From contig NZ_ML133566.1 in NCBI RefSeq assembly GCF_003985125.1, positions 248,001 to 312,000 of the forward strand: a stretch of DNA of 64,000 bases, written 5' to 3'. Below, in pieces: positions 45,505 to 53,970 of this stretch (positions within the stretch are counted from its first letter, which is position 1; each line of letters starts with the position of its first letter). A program made the position numbers and the translations under genes. The DNA is from Rhizobium phaseoli (GTDB lineage Bacteria > Pseudomonadota > Alphaproteobacteria > Rhizobiales > Rhizobiaceae). Below the pieces are notes generated by a model, which ran no database searches, had not been told where the DNA came from, and saw only the letters and a list, made by a program, of their open reading frames with translations.

Positions 45505-46605
45505 TCAGTCTCCGTCCGAAAAGGAAAAGCCGGCCGAAAGTCCGATGGCCGCGCCATAGTCGTCGCTGATCCGGGTGATCAGATCACGGCTTTCGGCCAA
45601 AAGCGTGTCGAGCTTGGCCTTTTCCGCATCACTGGTGGCGGCGTCTATATCGGGGTTGAGTTTCGGCACGCTGTCGAGCAGCGATTTGAAGTCCTCGTCG
45701 ATCGACGCGGCAATCGACCGTTTGTCCGGCGGCAAAAGCTCGGCCATGCCGGCCTTCTGCCAGAGCGTGCGCAGGCCCTCCAGATTGGCGGCCATCGACT
45801 TCCAGGTATTTTTCGAACGCCAGTAGATCGCCATGCGCGGCCGCGGCGCGTTATCCTTGCCCTTGTAGAACTGTTCCAGCCGCTGATCGCGGACATTCTC
45901 GGCGCCGTGGACGAGAATGCCGAGCAGCGCGGTCACCGCCTCCTTGTTGTCCATGAAATCATTGCTCTGCGGGCCGGGATGTTTCCAGCTCGCCTGTACC
46001 CCGTCCGGCTTTTCCCAGGCAGCGACGACTTCGCCGGCCTCGCGCTGGATATTGCCGGCGACGGCGGCGCCGTAAAGGCAGCGAAAGCCACCCTTCTGCC
46101 CGACGAGATTTTCCGAGCCGTTGCCGTAAAGCACGTATTCCAGCGCCGTCAGCCCCTGCAGCGCCACGCTCTTGCCGGCGATCGCATCGACCGTCGCATC
46201 CTTCGGATCGGCCTTGGCGATCAGCGCCTGCACCTGCTTCAGGCCGACGCCCTTGCGGTCGGGATAAAACAGGATGTGCTCGAAGAGATTGTCCTGAATG
46301 ACGGGGCCGGTCTGGACGATCTCGATGATCGACCAGTAGCGGATCGTATCGTCGAAGGCCGATTTCGCCTTGTCGAGCGTTTGCTGCGTGCCGGCGTCGC
46401 AGAGATCCTTCATCGCCGTCGTCAACCGGGCGGCCGATTGCTGCATATTGCGATAGCCCGGGCGGATCACTTCGTCGACGGCGCGCTGCATGACGGCGGG
46501 AACGGCATCCTCGTTCAGCCCTGCCGGAGAAGCGGCGGTCTGGGCGGCCGCTGATGTGGCAAGGCCGATCAGAGTGAGGCAGAGCAGAGGGTGCCAAAGG
46601 CGCAT
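45505..46605 (-). CDS. Imelysin family protein lacking the GxHxxE motif
   Basis: 366 residues from ATG 46605, whose first base is the last base of the upstream TGA-type stop (TGATG). A signal peptide (MRLWHPLLCLTLIGLATSAAAQ) shows export. Helical imelysin body, but where family members have GxHxxE this protein has LEYVLYGNG, so the usual metal-site motif is missing. Probably a partner of the upstream imelysin rather than a duplicate. Confidence 0.85.
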   Translation of the reverse strand: MRLWHPLLCLTLIGLATSAAAQTAASPAGLNEDAVPAVMQRAVDEVIRPGYRNMQQSAARLTTAMKDLCDAGTQQTLDKAKSAFDDTIRYWSIIEIVQTGPVIQDNLFEHILFYPDRKGVGLKQVQALIAKADPKDATVDAIAGKSVALQGLTALEYVLYGNGSENLVGQKGGFRCLYGAAVAGNIQREAGEVVAAWEKPDGVQASWKHPGPQSNDFMDNKEAVTALLGILVHGAENVRDQRLEQFYKGKDNAPRPRMAIYWRSKNTWKSMAANLEGLRTLWQKAGMAELLPPDKRSIAASIDEDFKSLLDSVPKLNPDIDAATSDAEKAKLDTLLAESRDLITRISDDYGAAIGLSAGFSFSDGD

Positions 46606-48143
46606 CAAAGTGACTCCAGGAATGTAATCAGGGCCGCCCTGTCGTCTTTTGACAGGGCGGAGAAAGCGTTGCGGGCCTTTTCAGCTTCGCCGCCGTGCCA
46701 CAGGATCGCCTCGGTGAGATCCCGCGCACGGCCGTCATGCAGGAAAAAGCTGTGTCCGCTGACCGTCCGGGTCAGTCCTATACCCCATAGCGGTGGCGTG
46801 CGCCATTCACGTCCGCTTGCAAGCCCGACCGGCTGCCCGTCGGCAAGTCCCTCGCCCATATCGTGCAAGAGAAAGTCGGAATAGGGCCAGATCAGCTGGA
46901 AGGATTGCGCCTTCTCAGGCGAATCCTTGCGGGTGACGAATTTCGGCACATGGCAGGAAATGCAGCCGGTTTCGTAGAAAATCCGCTTGCCATTCAGCGT
47001 CTCGGGGAAGCTCGCCTTGCGGCGCGAGGGAACGGCAAGATTTTCGGAATAGAAGGTCACGAGATCGAGAATTGGACCCGGCGCTTCTTCGTCGCCCAGC
47101 CGTTTCTGCACGCCGGTCGGCATAGCGAGGCATTTTTCCTCCGCCTTGGTGCAATCGCCATGGGCATCCGGATGATCGGGGGTCGAGATGCCGATATCAT
47201 TGGCGAAGGCGTCGGCATTCTGGTCGCGGACCGTGGCGTTCTGTGCCTTCCAGCCGAAGCGGCCGAGCGCGATCTCGCCGCTGCGATGATCGCGGACAAT
47301 CGCCGCCTTGCCGGAGATGCCGTCGCCATCGGCATCGTCAGGGTCCGCATGGGCAAGGATATCGGCCGCGGGGATCGCCTCGATCAGCCCGAGGCCGATC
47401 ATGGCGGGGGCGACACGCGCCGAGATCGTCGTCGAAGCATCGAGCGGTCCATAGGCCAGATTGGTCGCCGCGTAATGCGGCCGGCGCAGCGATACGGTCT
47501 CGCCGTCGCCAAGCGTTACCGTCTCCTCATCATAGCGGATCGTCATCCGGCCTTCGGCGGCAAGGCCGGGAACGGCAAGGTCTTGCAGCTGATGGCCATA
47601 AACCGGATCGGGGAAATTGAGGATGTCAGCGTTCGCGATCGCCTTTTCCTCTTCCGGCGTCCTGGCTGCGCGGGAAAGCCGCAGGAACATTGACACGGCG
47701 CTTGGGCCTCCTTCCGGCGGTTTGCCGCGGCCGTCATTGACATGACAGCTCATGCAGGAGCGGGCGTTGAACAGCGGCCCGAGCCCGTCGGAGGCCTGCG
47801 TCGAGGAGGGCGAGGAAACCCAGAGCTTGCGGAAAAGCGCATTACCGAGCTTGAAATTCTGCTCTTCCTCGAAGGGCATATTGGCCGAAATATGCGAGAA
47901 GCTGTCTTCGGTGACGGGGTCGATCGAGGTCGCCGCGCCCGCCTGCATCGCTTCATATTGTTCAGCCTTGGAAAAATCCTTGGTTGACCGCGTGACCTCG
48001 GTCACGCGCTTGAGATCGGCCTCGGAAAGATCGGTCCGTTTCACCGGCAGATCAAAACCGGCGGCGATGGCTGTGGAAAAGCCGGCAAGCGTGGCGCAGA
48101 GCGCTGCGCTGGCGATCAATCTGCGGGCCGGGGCATGCGACAT
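46605..48143 (-). CDS. Di-heme oxidoreductase (DUF1111), exported c-type cytochrome
   Basis: 512 residues from ATG 48143, followed by a signal peptide (RRLIASAALCATLAGFSTAIAAG). Two heme c sites are visible: CMSCH at residues 130-134 and CISCH in GCISCHVPKF; other conserved stretches include HDGRARDLTEAILWHGGEA. DUF1111 proteins are periplasmic cytochromes with thiol-oxidoreductase or peroxidase-like folds. An upstream ATG at 48167 lies in a hairpin loop and is less likely. Third position of the iron-related operon, in transcript order second. Confidence 0.9.
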   Translation of the reverse strand: MSHAPARRLIASAALCATLAGFSTAIAAGFDLPVKRTDLSEADLKRVTEVTRSTKDFSKAEQYEAMQAGAATSIDPVTEDSFSHISANMPFEEEQNFKLGNALFRKLWVSSPSSTQASDGLGPLFNARSCMSCHVNDGRGKPPEGGPSAVSMFLRLSRAARTPEEEKAIANADILNFPDPVYGHQLQDLAVPGLAAEGRMTIRYDEETVTLGDGETVSLRRPHYAATNLAYGPLDASTTISARVAPAMIGLGLIEAIPAADILAHADPDDADGDGISGKAAIVRDHRSGEIALGRFGWKAQNATVRDQNADAFANDIGISTPDHPDAHGDCTKAEEKCLAMPTGVQKRLGDEEAPGPILDLVTFYSENLAVPSRRKASFPETLNGKRIFYETGCISCHVPKFVTRKDSPEKAQSFQLIWPYSDFLLHDMGEGLADGQPVGLASGREWRTPPLWGIGLTRTVSGHSFFLHDGRARDLTEAILWHGGEAEKARNAFSALSKDDRAALITFLESL

Positions 48144-48152
48144 TCGGAGTCC

Positions 48153-48178
48153 GGGCCGCTCCGTCATCGAAGCGGCCC
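48153..48178. other. Intercistronic hairpin in the imelysin operon
   Basis: GGGCCGCT (48153-48160) and AGCGGCCC (48171-48178) pair across 10 bases. It lies between the imelysin stop (48189) and the DUF1111 ATG (48143). The T-run is on the wrong strand for termination of this operon, so mRNA processing or stabilisation is more likely. Confidence 0.55.
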
Positions 48179-48188
48179 GCCTTTTTGC

Positions 48189-49463
48189 TTATTTGAAGAC
48201 GGCGTTAGGATTATCCAAGCTGTCGGAACCTTCAAGCTGAACCGTGCCGAGATCGAGTGCGGCAATAACGCGCTGGATCGATTTCGTCTGGTCGATCAGC
48301 CCGTCGATGGCGGCCTGGACGACGGCGTTACCGTCCTTGTTGCCTTCGGCGATCATCTGGTCGTACTTCTCGACCGTCTCGCCGCGCTTGGCCATGGCGT
48401 TCATCGCATCGAGCGTCTTGTTGAGCTTGCCTTCCAGCTCGGCATCGAGCGCCTTGTCCTTGGCGGCCACGAGGTCGTGCAGCGACGGGCCGCTGAGCTT
48501 GGTGCCGTCGACGCGCGTATAGTTGCCCGTATAGGCGGCGGCGATGCCGATGGCGTCGTTGAGGTGCGAGTTGTAGGTGTTGTCGGAGAAGCAATCATGC
48601 TCTTCCTCGGGATCGTGCAGCAGCAGGCCGAGCTTCATGCGCTCGCCGGCAAGCTCGCCGTAGGAGAGCGAACCCATGCCCGTCAGGATCGCAACGAGGC
48701 CGGCCTTCGGATCGGCTTCGACGTTCTTGGTCGCAGCCCCGTCCGGCTTCCAGTTGTCGGTCATTTCCTGCAGGTCGGACACCAGGAGCGTCGAGGCAGA
48801 CTTCAGATATTCGGCGCGCCGGTCACAATTGCCGTGCGTGCAATTCTTGAGATCGTAATCAGTGGCCGGGCGGTTGCCGGCGCCGGGTCCCGTGCCGTTC
48901 AGATCCTGGCCCCAGAGCAGGAATTCGATGGCGTGGTAGCCGGTCGCGACATTGGCTTCGATGCCGCCGGCCTCGGCAAGCGTGCCGGAGAGGAATTCCG
49001 GCGTCAGCTTGGAGGCGTCGACATCCTTGCCGTCGATCTTGATCGTCTTGTTGGCGATGACATTGGCCACATAGAGGGAGTTTTCGTCGCTCTCGCTGCC
49101 GTAGGAGGGATCGACATAGTCGATCAGGCCTTCGTCGAGCGGCCAGGCGTTGACCTTGCCTTCCCACTCGTCGACAACAGGATTGCCGAAGCGGTAGACT
49201 TCGGTCTGCTGGTAGGGCACGCGCGCCTTGATCCAGGCGTCCCGGGCGGCCTTGAGCGTTTCGTCGGTGGGCGCCTTCAGAAAGGCGTCGATCGCGGCGT
49301 CGAGCGCCTTTGCCGTCGTCAGCGAGTCTTCGTATTTCGCATGCGCCACGTTGGCATAATGTTTCACCACGGCGGCAGCATCGGTGGCGGCCTGCGCGGG
49401 AAGGGCGAGCAGAGCTGCGGGGGCGATCGCCAGCACGGCTGCGCGGAGTTTGTTGAGCTTCAT
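48189..49463 (-). CDS. Imelysin family protein (iron-regulated, IrpA/ICMP-like)
   Basis: 424 residues with a signal peptide (MKLNKLRAAVLAIAPAALLALPAQA). The imelysin signature GxHxxE is present as GYHAIEFLLWG (G175, H177, E180), and the body is two helical domains. Imelysin proteins occur in iron-uptake or iron-regulated periplasmic systems. AGGAGAGG precedes the ATG. First gene of the imelysin-DUF1111-imelysin-DUF1513 operon, with an ICE-like site about 80 bases upstream. Confidence 0.92.
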   Translation of the reverse strand: MKLNKLRAAVLAIAPAALLALPAQAATDAAAVVKHYANVAHAKYEDSLTTAKALDAAIDAFLKAPTDETLKAARDAWIKARVPYQQTEVYRFGNPVVDEWEGKVNAWPLDEGLIDYVDPSYGSESDENSLYVANVIANKTIKIDGKDVDASKLTPEFLSGTLAEAGGIEANVATGYHAIEFLLWGQDLNGTGPGAGNRPATDYDLKNCTHGNCDRRAEYLKSASTLLVSDLQEMTDNWKPDGAATKNVEADPKAGLVAILTGMGSLSYGELAGERMKLGLLLHDPEEEHDCFSDNTYNSHLNDAIGIAAAYTGNYTRVDGTKLSGPSLHDLVAAKDKALDAELEGKLNKTLDAMNAMAKRGETVEKYDQMIAEGNKDGNAVVQAAIDGLIDQTKSIQRVIAALDLGTVQLEGSDSLDNPNAVFK

Positions 49464-49544
49464 GATCCTCTCCTGTGACGGATCTTCCGTCTAATCGGGC
49501 CTCGTCTCTTCGCGCAAAAGTAAACTGGTGTCAAACGCTCTAGT

Positions 49545-49561
49545 TTGGAATGATTTTAAGG
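49545..49561. promoter_or_regulatory. Degenerate ICE-like site upstream of the imelysin operon
   Basis: TTTGGAATGATTTTAAG matches the perfect mbfA site (TTTAGAATTATTCTAAA) at 13 of 17 positions. It is 82-98 bases before the imelysin ATG, a plausible promoter position. Regulation by Irr is inferred from this resemblance and the gene content. Confidence 0.5.
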
Positions 49562-49665
49562 ACGGAGACGGGGATACGCGGCCTCTTTCAGACGCTTGTG
49601 CCTGAAAGATCAGCGCGCTGTCCTGCTGCCGCGCGGCAGGCTGGTGTCCATGCCTGCCGGCCGCG

Positions 49666-50955
49666 TCAGCCCTTGCGCTGCAGGCGGCAGAAGAAGAAGC
49701 CGTCGGTGTCGGTGGAAGCCGGCGTCAGCGTCACCGTCAGGGCGTCGGACGAGTGCGGCCGCGGGGCATCCTTGCCGAACAGCGCGTCCCAGGCGGGCAG
49801 GGCGCTGACGATCTGGAAATCGGGATTGTCGGCCGCGAAGCGGCGCACCTGTTCCTCGTTTTCCTGAGGCAGAACCGAGCAGGTGACATAGATCAGTTCG
49901 CCGCCTGGTTTGACGAAGCCGCTCGCCTGCGCCAGCGCGTCCTGCTGCTGGGCGGTGCGCTCGTCGAGGTTCTTCGCCGTCAGGCGCCATTTCGTATCGG
50001 GGCGGCGGCGCCATGTGCCGGTGCCGGTGCAGGGCGCATCGACCAGCACCTTGTCGCAGCGCCCGGCAAGGGCCGAAAGCCCTCTGGGGTCGTCATGCAC
50101 CTGGACATTGCGCGTGCCCGCCCGCTTCAGCCGCTCGATGATCGGCGCCAGCCGCTTGCGGTCGGCGTCATAGGCGTGAACCTGTCCCTTGTTCTGCATG
50201 GCCGCCGCCATGGCGAGCGTCTTGCCGCCGCCGCCGGCACAATAGTCGAGAATCTGTTCGCCATCCTTGGCGAGCACCAGATCGGCGACGATCTGCGAAC
50301 CTTCGTCCTGAACTTCGAACCAGCCTTTCTGGAACGAAAGCTCGGCGGTCACGTTGGGAAGGCGCGAGGCGCCTTCGCCGGCGGCAATCCGGATGCCGTA
50401 GCGGGCGATCTTTGCAGCATGCGCGCCGGCGCGTTCGAGCGCCTTGACGGCCTTGTCGCGGGAGGACTTCAGGATGTTGGCGCGCAGATCGAGTGTCGGG
50501 CGCGCCGCGAGCGCCTGCGCCTCGGCGAGCCAGCCGGCGCCGAAGGCCTGTTCGAAGGAGGGTTGGATCCATTCGGGAATATCGCCGCGGATATGCGGCG
50601 GCGCATCGTCGAGCGAGCGGCTTGCAAAGGCGGCGAGGGCATCAGCTGCAAGCGGCGGCGGTGCAAACTTGTCGTCCGCCAGTTCGGCGGCGAGGCGATC
50701 GGGCGTGAAGCCCCATTGGCGGAACATGACGGCGTGGGCGATGGCCGCGGCGCTGTCGTCATCCATCAGCCAGGCATGGGAGAGCCGCATGCGCAAGGCG
50801 TCGTAGACGATATTGCCGATCGCCGCACGATCGCCGGAACCGGCGAAGCGGTGCGCAAGGCCCCAGTCCTTGAGCGCGTCGGCGACGGGCCGCTTGCGGG
50901 CATCGATATCCGCGAGCACAGAAATCGCCCCTTCGAGGCGGCCGCCCAGACGCAT
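49666..50955 (-). CDS. RsmB/NOL1-Sun family rRNA cytosine-C5 methyltransferase
   Basis: 429 residues. Its N-terminal third is the RNA-binding NusB-like helical domain (RKRPVADALKDWGLAHRFAG), followed by a Rossmann methyltransferase: VDAPCTGTGTWRRRPDTKW has the first catalytic Cys, and YVTCSVLPQENEEQV has the second. It methylates a cytosine in 16S rRNA, probably m5C967 as in RsmB, but the exact target is unproven. Confidence 0.88.
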   Translation of the reverse strand: MRLGGRLEGAISVLADIDARKRPVADALKDWGLAHRFAGSGDRAAIGNIVYDALRMRLSHAWLMDDDSAAAIAHAVMFRQWGFTPDRLAAELADDKFAPPPLAADALAAFASRSLDDAPPHIRGDIPEWIQPSFEQAFGAGWLAEAQALAARPTLDLRANILKSSRDKAVKALERAGAHAAKIARYGIRIAAGEGASRLPNVTAELSFQKGWFEVQDEGSQIVADLVLAKDGEQILDYCAGGGGKTLAMAAAMQNKGQVHAYDADRKRLAPIIERLKRAGTRNVQVHDDPRGLSALAGRCDKVLVDAPCTGTGTWRRRPDTKWRLTAKNLDERTAQQQDALAQASGFVKPGGELIYVTCSVLPQENEEQVRRFAADNPDFQIVSALPAWDALFGKDAPRPHSSDALTVTLTPASTDTDGFFFCRLQRKG

Positions 50956-51093
50956 TCACATATCTCCTGTTGCCGTGACGTGTGAACGATCCGCACACAG
51001 GCCGGGCGGATTGTTGACAGGTTTCAACCGCGTGGTAACCGCGATTGGCGGCAAGAGCAAGCGCCGGTCAGGGCGCAGCCGGTTGTGCGGCGC

Positions 51094-51195
51094 TGTCAGC
51101 TTAGCTGATTACTCGGTTGTCAGCTTTAGCTGATCACCTCGGCTGTCAGCTTCAGCTGATCACTTCGGGTGTCAGCTTCAGCTGATCACTTGGTA
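51094..51195. repeat. Four tandem 24-26-base repeats at the 3' end of the RlpA-like gene
   Basis: Units at 51094-51117, 51118-51143, 51144-51169 and 51170-51195, consensus TGTCAGCTTCAGCTGATCAC with about six further bases. Each contains the small palindrome TCAGCT-TNAGCTGA. The last unit contains the stop codon and the last codons (VIS) of the rlpA-like gene, so the repeats copy the end of the reading frame outward into the spacer before rsmB. Confidence 0.9.
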
Positions 51196-51540
51196 GCAGA
51201 CCTTCGCCGTGCCTGAGCTCACCATACCGATATTCTGTGCAGCGGCGCGCGACAGATCGAGGACGCGTCCACGAATGAACGGACCGCGATCATTGATGCG
51301 AACGACGACGGTGCGGCCATTGTTGCGGTTGGTGACCTTCACCTTGGTGCCGAACGCCAGCGAACGATGTGCGGCAGTCAAGACGGCCGGGTTCATACGT
51401 TCCCCGGAAGCAGTTTTGGAGCGAAGCGCGTACCATGAAGCACCGCCGCAGCCATTGCCAGCAAAGCTCTCCGCCGGAAGCATGGAAGAGCAGGCTGCAA
51501 TAGTTACGGCAGCGATAATAGAACGACGTATTTTCTTCAA
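51178..51540 (-). CDS. RlpA-like lytic transglycosylase family protein, exported
   Basis: 120 residues if translation starts at TTG 51540, which has GAGGGA 9 bases upstream; GTG 51570 is in frame. A signal peptide ([26 protein letters not shown]) is followed by a double-psi beta-barrel: [40 protein letters not shown] and [16 protein letters not shown]. RlpA cleaves denuded peptidoglycan; this is the short form without a SPOR domain. The last codons are the first unit of a tandem repeat array. Confidence 0.88.
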   Translation of the reverse strand: MKKIRRSIIAAVTIAACSSMLPAESFAGNGCGGASWYALRSKTASGERMNPAVLTAAHRSLAFGTKVKVTNRNNGRTVVVRINDRGPFIRGRVLDLSRAAAQNIGMVSSGTAKVCYQVIS

Positions 51541-51937
51541 AACAGAGTATCCCTCAACTATTGAACTCACGCCCTTGCAGGCGGCGGGGCTTAAATCTGT
51601 TAAAAAGTGGCGAAAAAGTGCCGCTGCAGTTCACGGAATGTTACAGGCTGTAATATTTGTGAGTGCATTGATATCATGACGGAAATTGGTGACGGCCGTA
51701 ATGCGTGGAAAAAACATAATGAAATCAGTTAAAATGCGAATGAATTTTCCGGAGCGGCGGTCGCCGTCCCGCCGTTCACAAAAATCGCGAAAATTTTTTT
51801 CTGACTTCGCCATATTTATTGCCACATTTGGGCAAATTCAAAGGCTGTTAACCATAATATAGGGCGAAATTTTCCCGTCCTCCGACGGAAAGTAGGAATT
51901 TCCTACTCCTTTTGGGTGAGTGCGCGAGCCGCTGGCT
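51541..51937. other. 397-base AT-richer spacer between rlpA-like and SDR genes
   Basis: No convincing gene. The stretch is AT-richer than its surroundings (AAAATTTTTTTCTG; ATTTATTGCC) and probably includes the promoter of the RlpA-like gene. The end near the SDR gene carries two small hairpins (51871-51907). No repeat family from elsewhere in the window is present. Confidence 0.5.
51871..51907 (-). terminator. Possible terminator hairpins after the SDR gene
   Basis: AGTAGGAA-T-TTCCTACT (51891-51907) is a perfect palindrome, and TTCCCGTC-ctcc-GACGGAA lies beside it. On the minus strand they are followed by TTTCC and AAAATTTC, weak for an intrinsic terminator. Confidence 0.4.
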
Positions 51938-52807
51938 TTAGCCGCGCCAGTGTCCGTCCTGCCACAATTGCGCAAGCGACTGCGGATAGGTCGGGAAAGA
52001 GAATTCGAAGCCCGCCTTCTTGAGCTTCGCATTGGAAACGCGTTTGTTCTCACCGTAGAAGGTGCGCGCCATCGGCGTCAGTTCGGCAGTTTCGAAAGCC
52101 TGTTCCGGCGGCGGTTCGACGCCCATCAGGCGCGCCGCCTCGACAATCACATCCTGCGGCGGGCCGGGCCGATCGTCGGTGACATTATAGATGCCGCCAA
52201 GGCCGCGTTCCGACAGGAAGCGCGTCGCCGCGCCGATATCCTCGACGCGGATGCGGTTGAAGACCTGATCCTTCTTGATGAGGCGCCGCGCCGTGCCCTT
52301 GTCGAGGTTGCAGAAGGCGTTGCGCCCCGGCCCGTAAATGCCGGAAAGGCGCAGTATCGCTGCCGGCACATCGCGTTCCCGGCCGATGGCCAGCCAGCCC
52401 TCTTCCGCCTCCAGCCGCTCCTTCGACCGCCCGGAAACCGGCAGGCACGGCGTTTCCTCGCTTACCCAGGCGCCCTTGTGATCGCCATAGACGCCGACGG
52501 TGGAGAGATAGCCGATCCATTCGAGCCGGGACACGAGACGGGCACTGTCTTCGCCCAACAGCCGCAGCAGCGGGTCGGCCTTTCCCGGGGCGATCGATTG
52601 CACGAGGTGGGTGACGCTTTCCAGCGCGCGGCCCAACCCCTCTCCCATTGTCTCGCCATCGAAGCGGAAGGCTTCGATCCCGTTGGCTCGTAGCGCCTCG
52701 ACCTTCTCGGCCGAACGCGTGGTGCCGGAAACGCGCACACCCTGGCCGGCGAAGGCCTTCGCAATCGCCGTGCCGGAATAGCCGCAGCCAAAAATCATCA
52801 CATGCAT
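51938..52807 (-). CDS. NAD-dependent epimerase/dehydratase-like SDR (YeeZ-type)
   Basis: 289 residues from ATG 52807. The extended SDR nucleotide fold starts [19 protein letters not shown]; a Y-x-x-x-K equivalent is not in the usual place, as in YeeZ-like proteins. TVGVYGDHKG and LRLSGIYGPGRN follow. Reaction unknown. Its ATG overlaps the stop of queG by one base (TGATG), so the two are co-translated. Confidence 0.88.
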   Translation of the reverse strand: MHVMIFGCGYSGTAIAKAFAGQGVRVSGTTRSAEKVEALRANGIEAFRFDGETMGEGLGRALESVTHLVQSIAPGKADPLLRLLGEDSARLVSRLEWIGYLSTVGVYGDHKGAWVSEETPCLPVSGRSKERLEAEEGWLAIGRERDVPAAILRLSGIYGPGRNAFCNLDKGTARRLIKKDQVFNRIRVEDIGAATRFLSERGLGGIYNVTDDRPGPPQDVIVEAARLMGVEPPPEQAFETAELTPMARTFYGENKRVSNAKLKKAGFEFSFPTYPQSLAQLWQDGHWRG

Positions 52808-53958
52808 CAATCCGCTCCCGCCAGCCGCCATTCGTTCAGCACATCGTCGTCACTCTCATCGCTCCTATGTGCGGCAAAGACGGAGAATTCGCCAGCCTCC
52901 ATCAGCCGGGAAAGCGCCCAGACCGCCATGCCGCGCACCGCCGGGGCGGCATCGCCGGCCAGCGCGCGACATTGCGCAATGAGCGCCCTCTCGCCGGAAT
53001 TGCCGGCGGCGATCAGCACATTGCGGATGAAGCGGTCGCGGCCGATCCGCTTGACCGGTGAACCGCTGAAGAAGGTACGGAAGGCGGCATCGTCGAGCGT
53101 CAGCAGAAAGGCGAGCGACGGCTCCTTCAGATCGCCGCGGGCCTTGAGCTTCATTTCGGCGGCGGAGACCGCGAACTTGTTCCAGGGACAGGCGGCAAGA
53201 CAGTCGTCACAGCCATAGATGCGATTGCCGATCAGCGGCCTGAGATCGGGGTCGATCGGCCCCTTGTGCTCGATGGTGAGATAGGAGATGCAGCGGCGCG
53301 CGTCGATCTGATAGGGCGCCGGGAAGGCAGCCGTCGGACAGATGTCGAGGCAGGCGCGGCAGGAGCCGCAATGATCGCTCTCGGCCTCGTCGACGGCAAG
53401 GTCGGCGGTAGTGAACATGCTGCCGAGAAACAGCCAGGAACCATGCGTGCGGCTGACGAGATTGGTGTGTTTGCCCTGCCAGCCGAGGCCGGCCGCCGCC
53501 GCCAGCGGCTTTTCCATGACAGGCGCGGTATCGACGAACACTTTCACGTCGGCGCCGGCCCGCGCCGCAAAACGCGTGGCGATCTCCTTCAGCCGGCCCT
53601 TGATGATGTCGTGATAGTCGCGGTTGCGGGCATAGACCGAAATCGCCGCCTTGTCCGGCTTGCCGAGGATGCCGCGCGGATCCTCCTCGGGAGCATAGTT
53701 GAGGCCGAAGACGACGACGGACCGGACCTCGCTCCAGAGCGTCAGGGGATCGCCGCGCCGCTCGCGCGTCTCCGCCATCCACTCCATCGTCCCGTGGCGC
53801 CCGGCATCGATGAACTGGCCGAGGCGCTGCTTCGCTTCAGGGATCGCATCCGGGCGGGTGATGCGGCAGAGATCGAAGCCCTTGGCGGCGGATTCCGTCC
53901 GGACGAACTCGGTCAAATTGTCGCGGCGGCGGCGCTCTTTTTCATCATTGTCGGGCAT
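52807..53958 (-). CDS. queG: Epoxyqueuosine reductase
   Basis: 383 residues. Two 4Fe-4S motifs are visible: [16 protein letters not shown] and [13 protein letters not shown], preceded by a cobalamin-binding N-terminal domain. It reduces epoxyqueuosine to queuosine in tRNA modification. The C-terminal HEAT-like helices ([21 protein letters not shown]) are also conserved. First of a two-gene pair with the SDR gene; the GST gene ends 12 bases upstream. Confidence 0.95.
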   Translation of the reverse strand: MPDNDEKERRRRDNLTEFVRTESAAKGFDLCRITRPDAIPEAKQRLGQFIDAGRHGTMEWMAETRERRGDPLTLWSEVRSVVVFGLNYAPEEDPRGILGKPDKAAISVYARNRDYHDIIKGRLKEIATRFAARAGADVKVFVDTAPVMEKPLAAAAGLGWQGKHTNLVSRTHGSWLFLGSMFTTADLAVDEAESDHCGSCRACLDICPTAAFPAPYQIDARRCISYLTIEHKGPIDPDLRPLIGNRIYGCDDCLAACPWNKFAVSAAEMKLKARGDLKEPSLAFLLTLDDAAFRTFFSGSPVKRIGRDRFIRNVLIAAGNSGERALIAQCRALAGDAAPAVRGMAVWALSRLMEAGEFSVFAAHRSDESDDDVLNEWRLAGAD

Positions 53959-53970
53959 GAAGCGCCCTCG

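Noticed and set aside
48135..49478. Plus-strand frame of 447 codons
   Set aside because: Antisense to the first imelysin gene, which has a signal peptide, family motif and good ribosome-binding site; the opposite frame has none.
51094..51195. Possible CRISPR array
   Set aside because: Units are contiguous with no unique spacers, no leader and no cas genes. They are simple tandem repeats.
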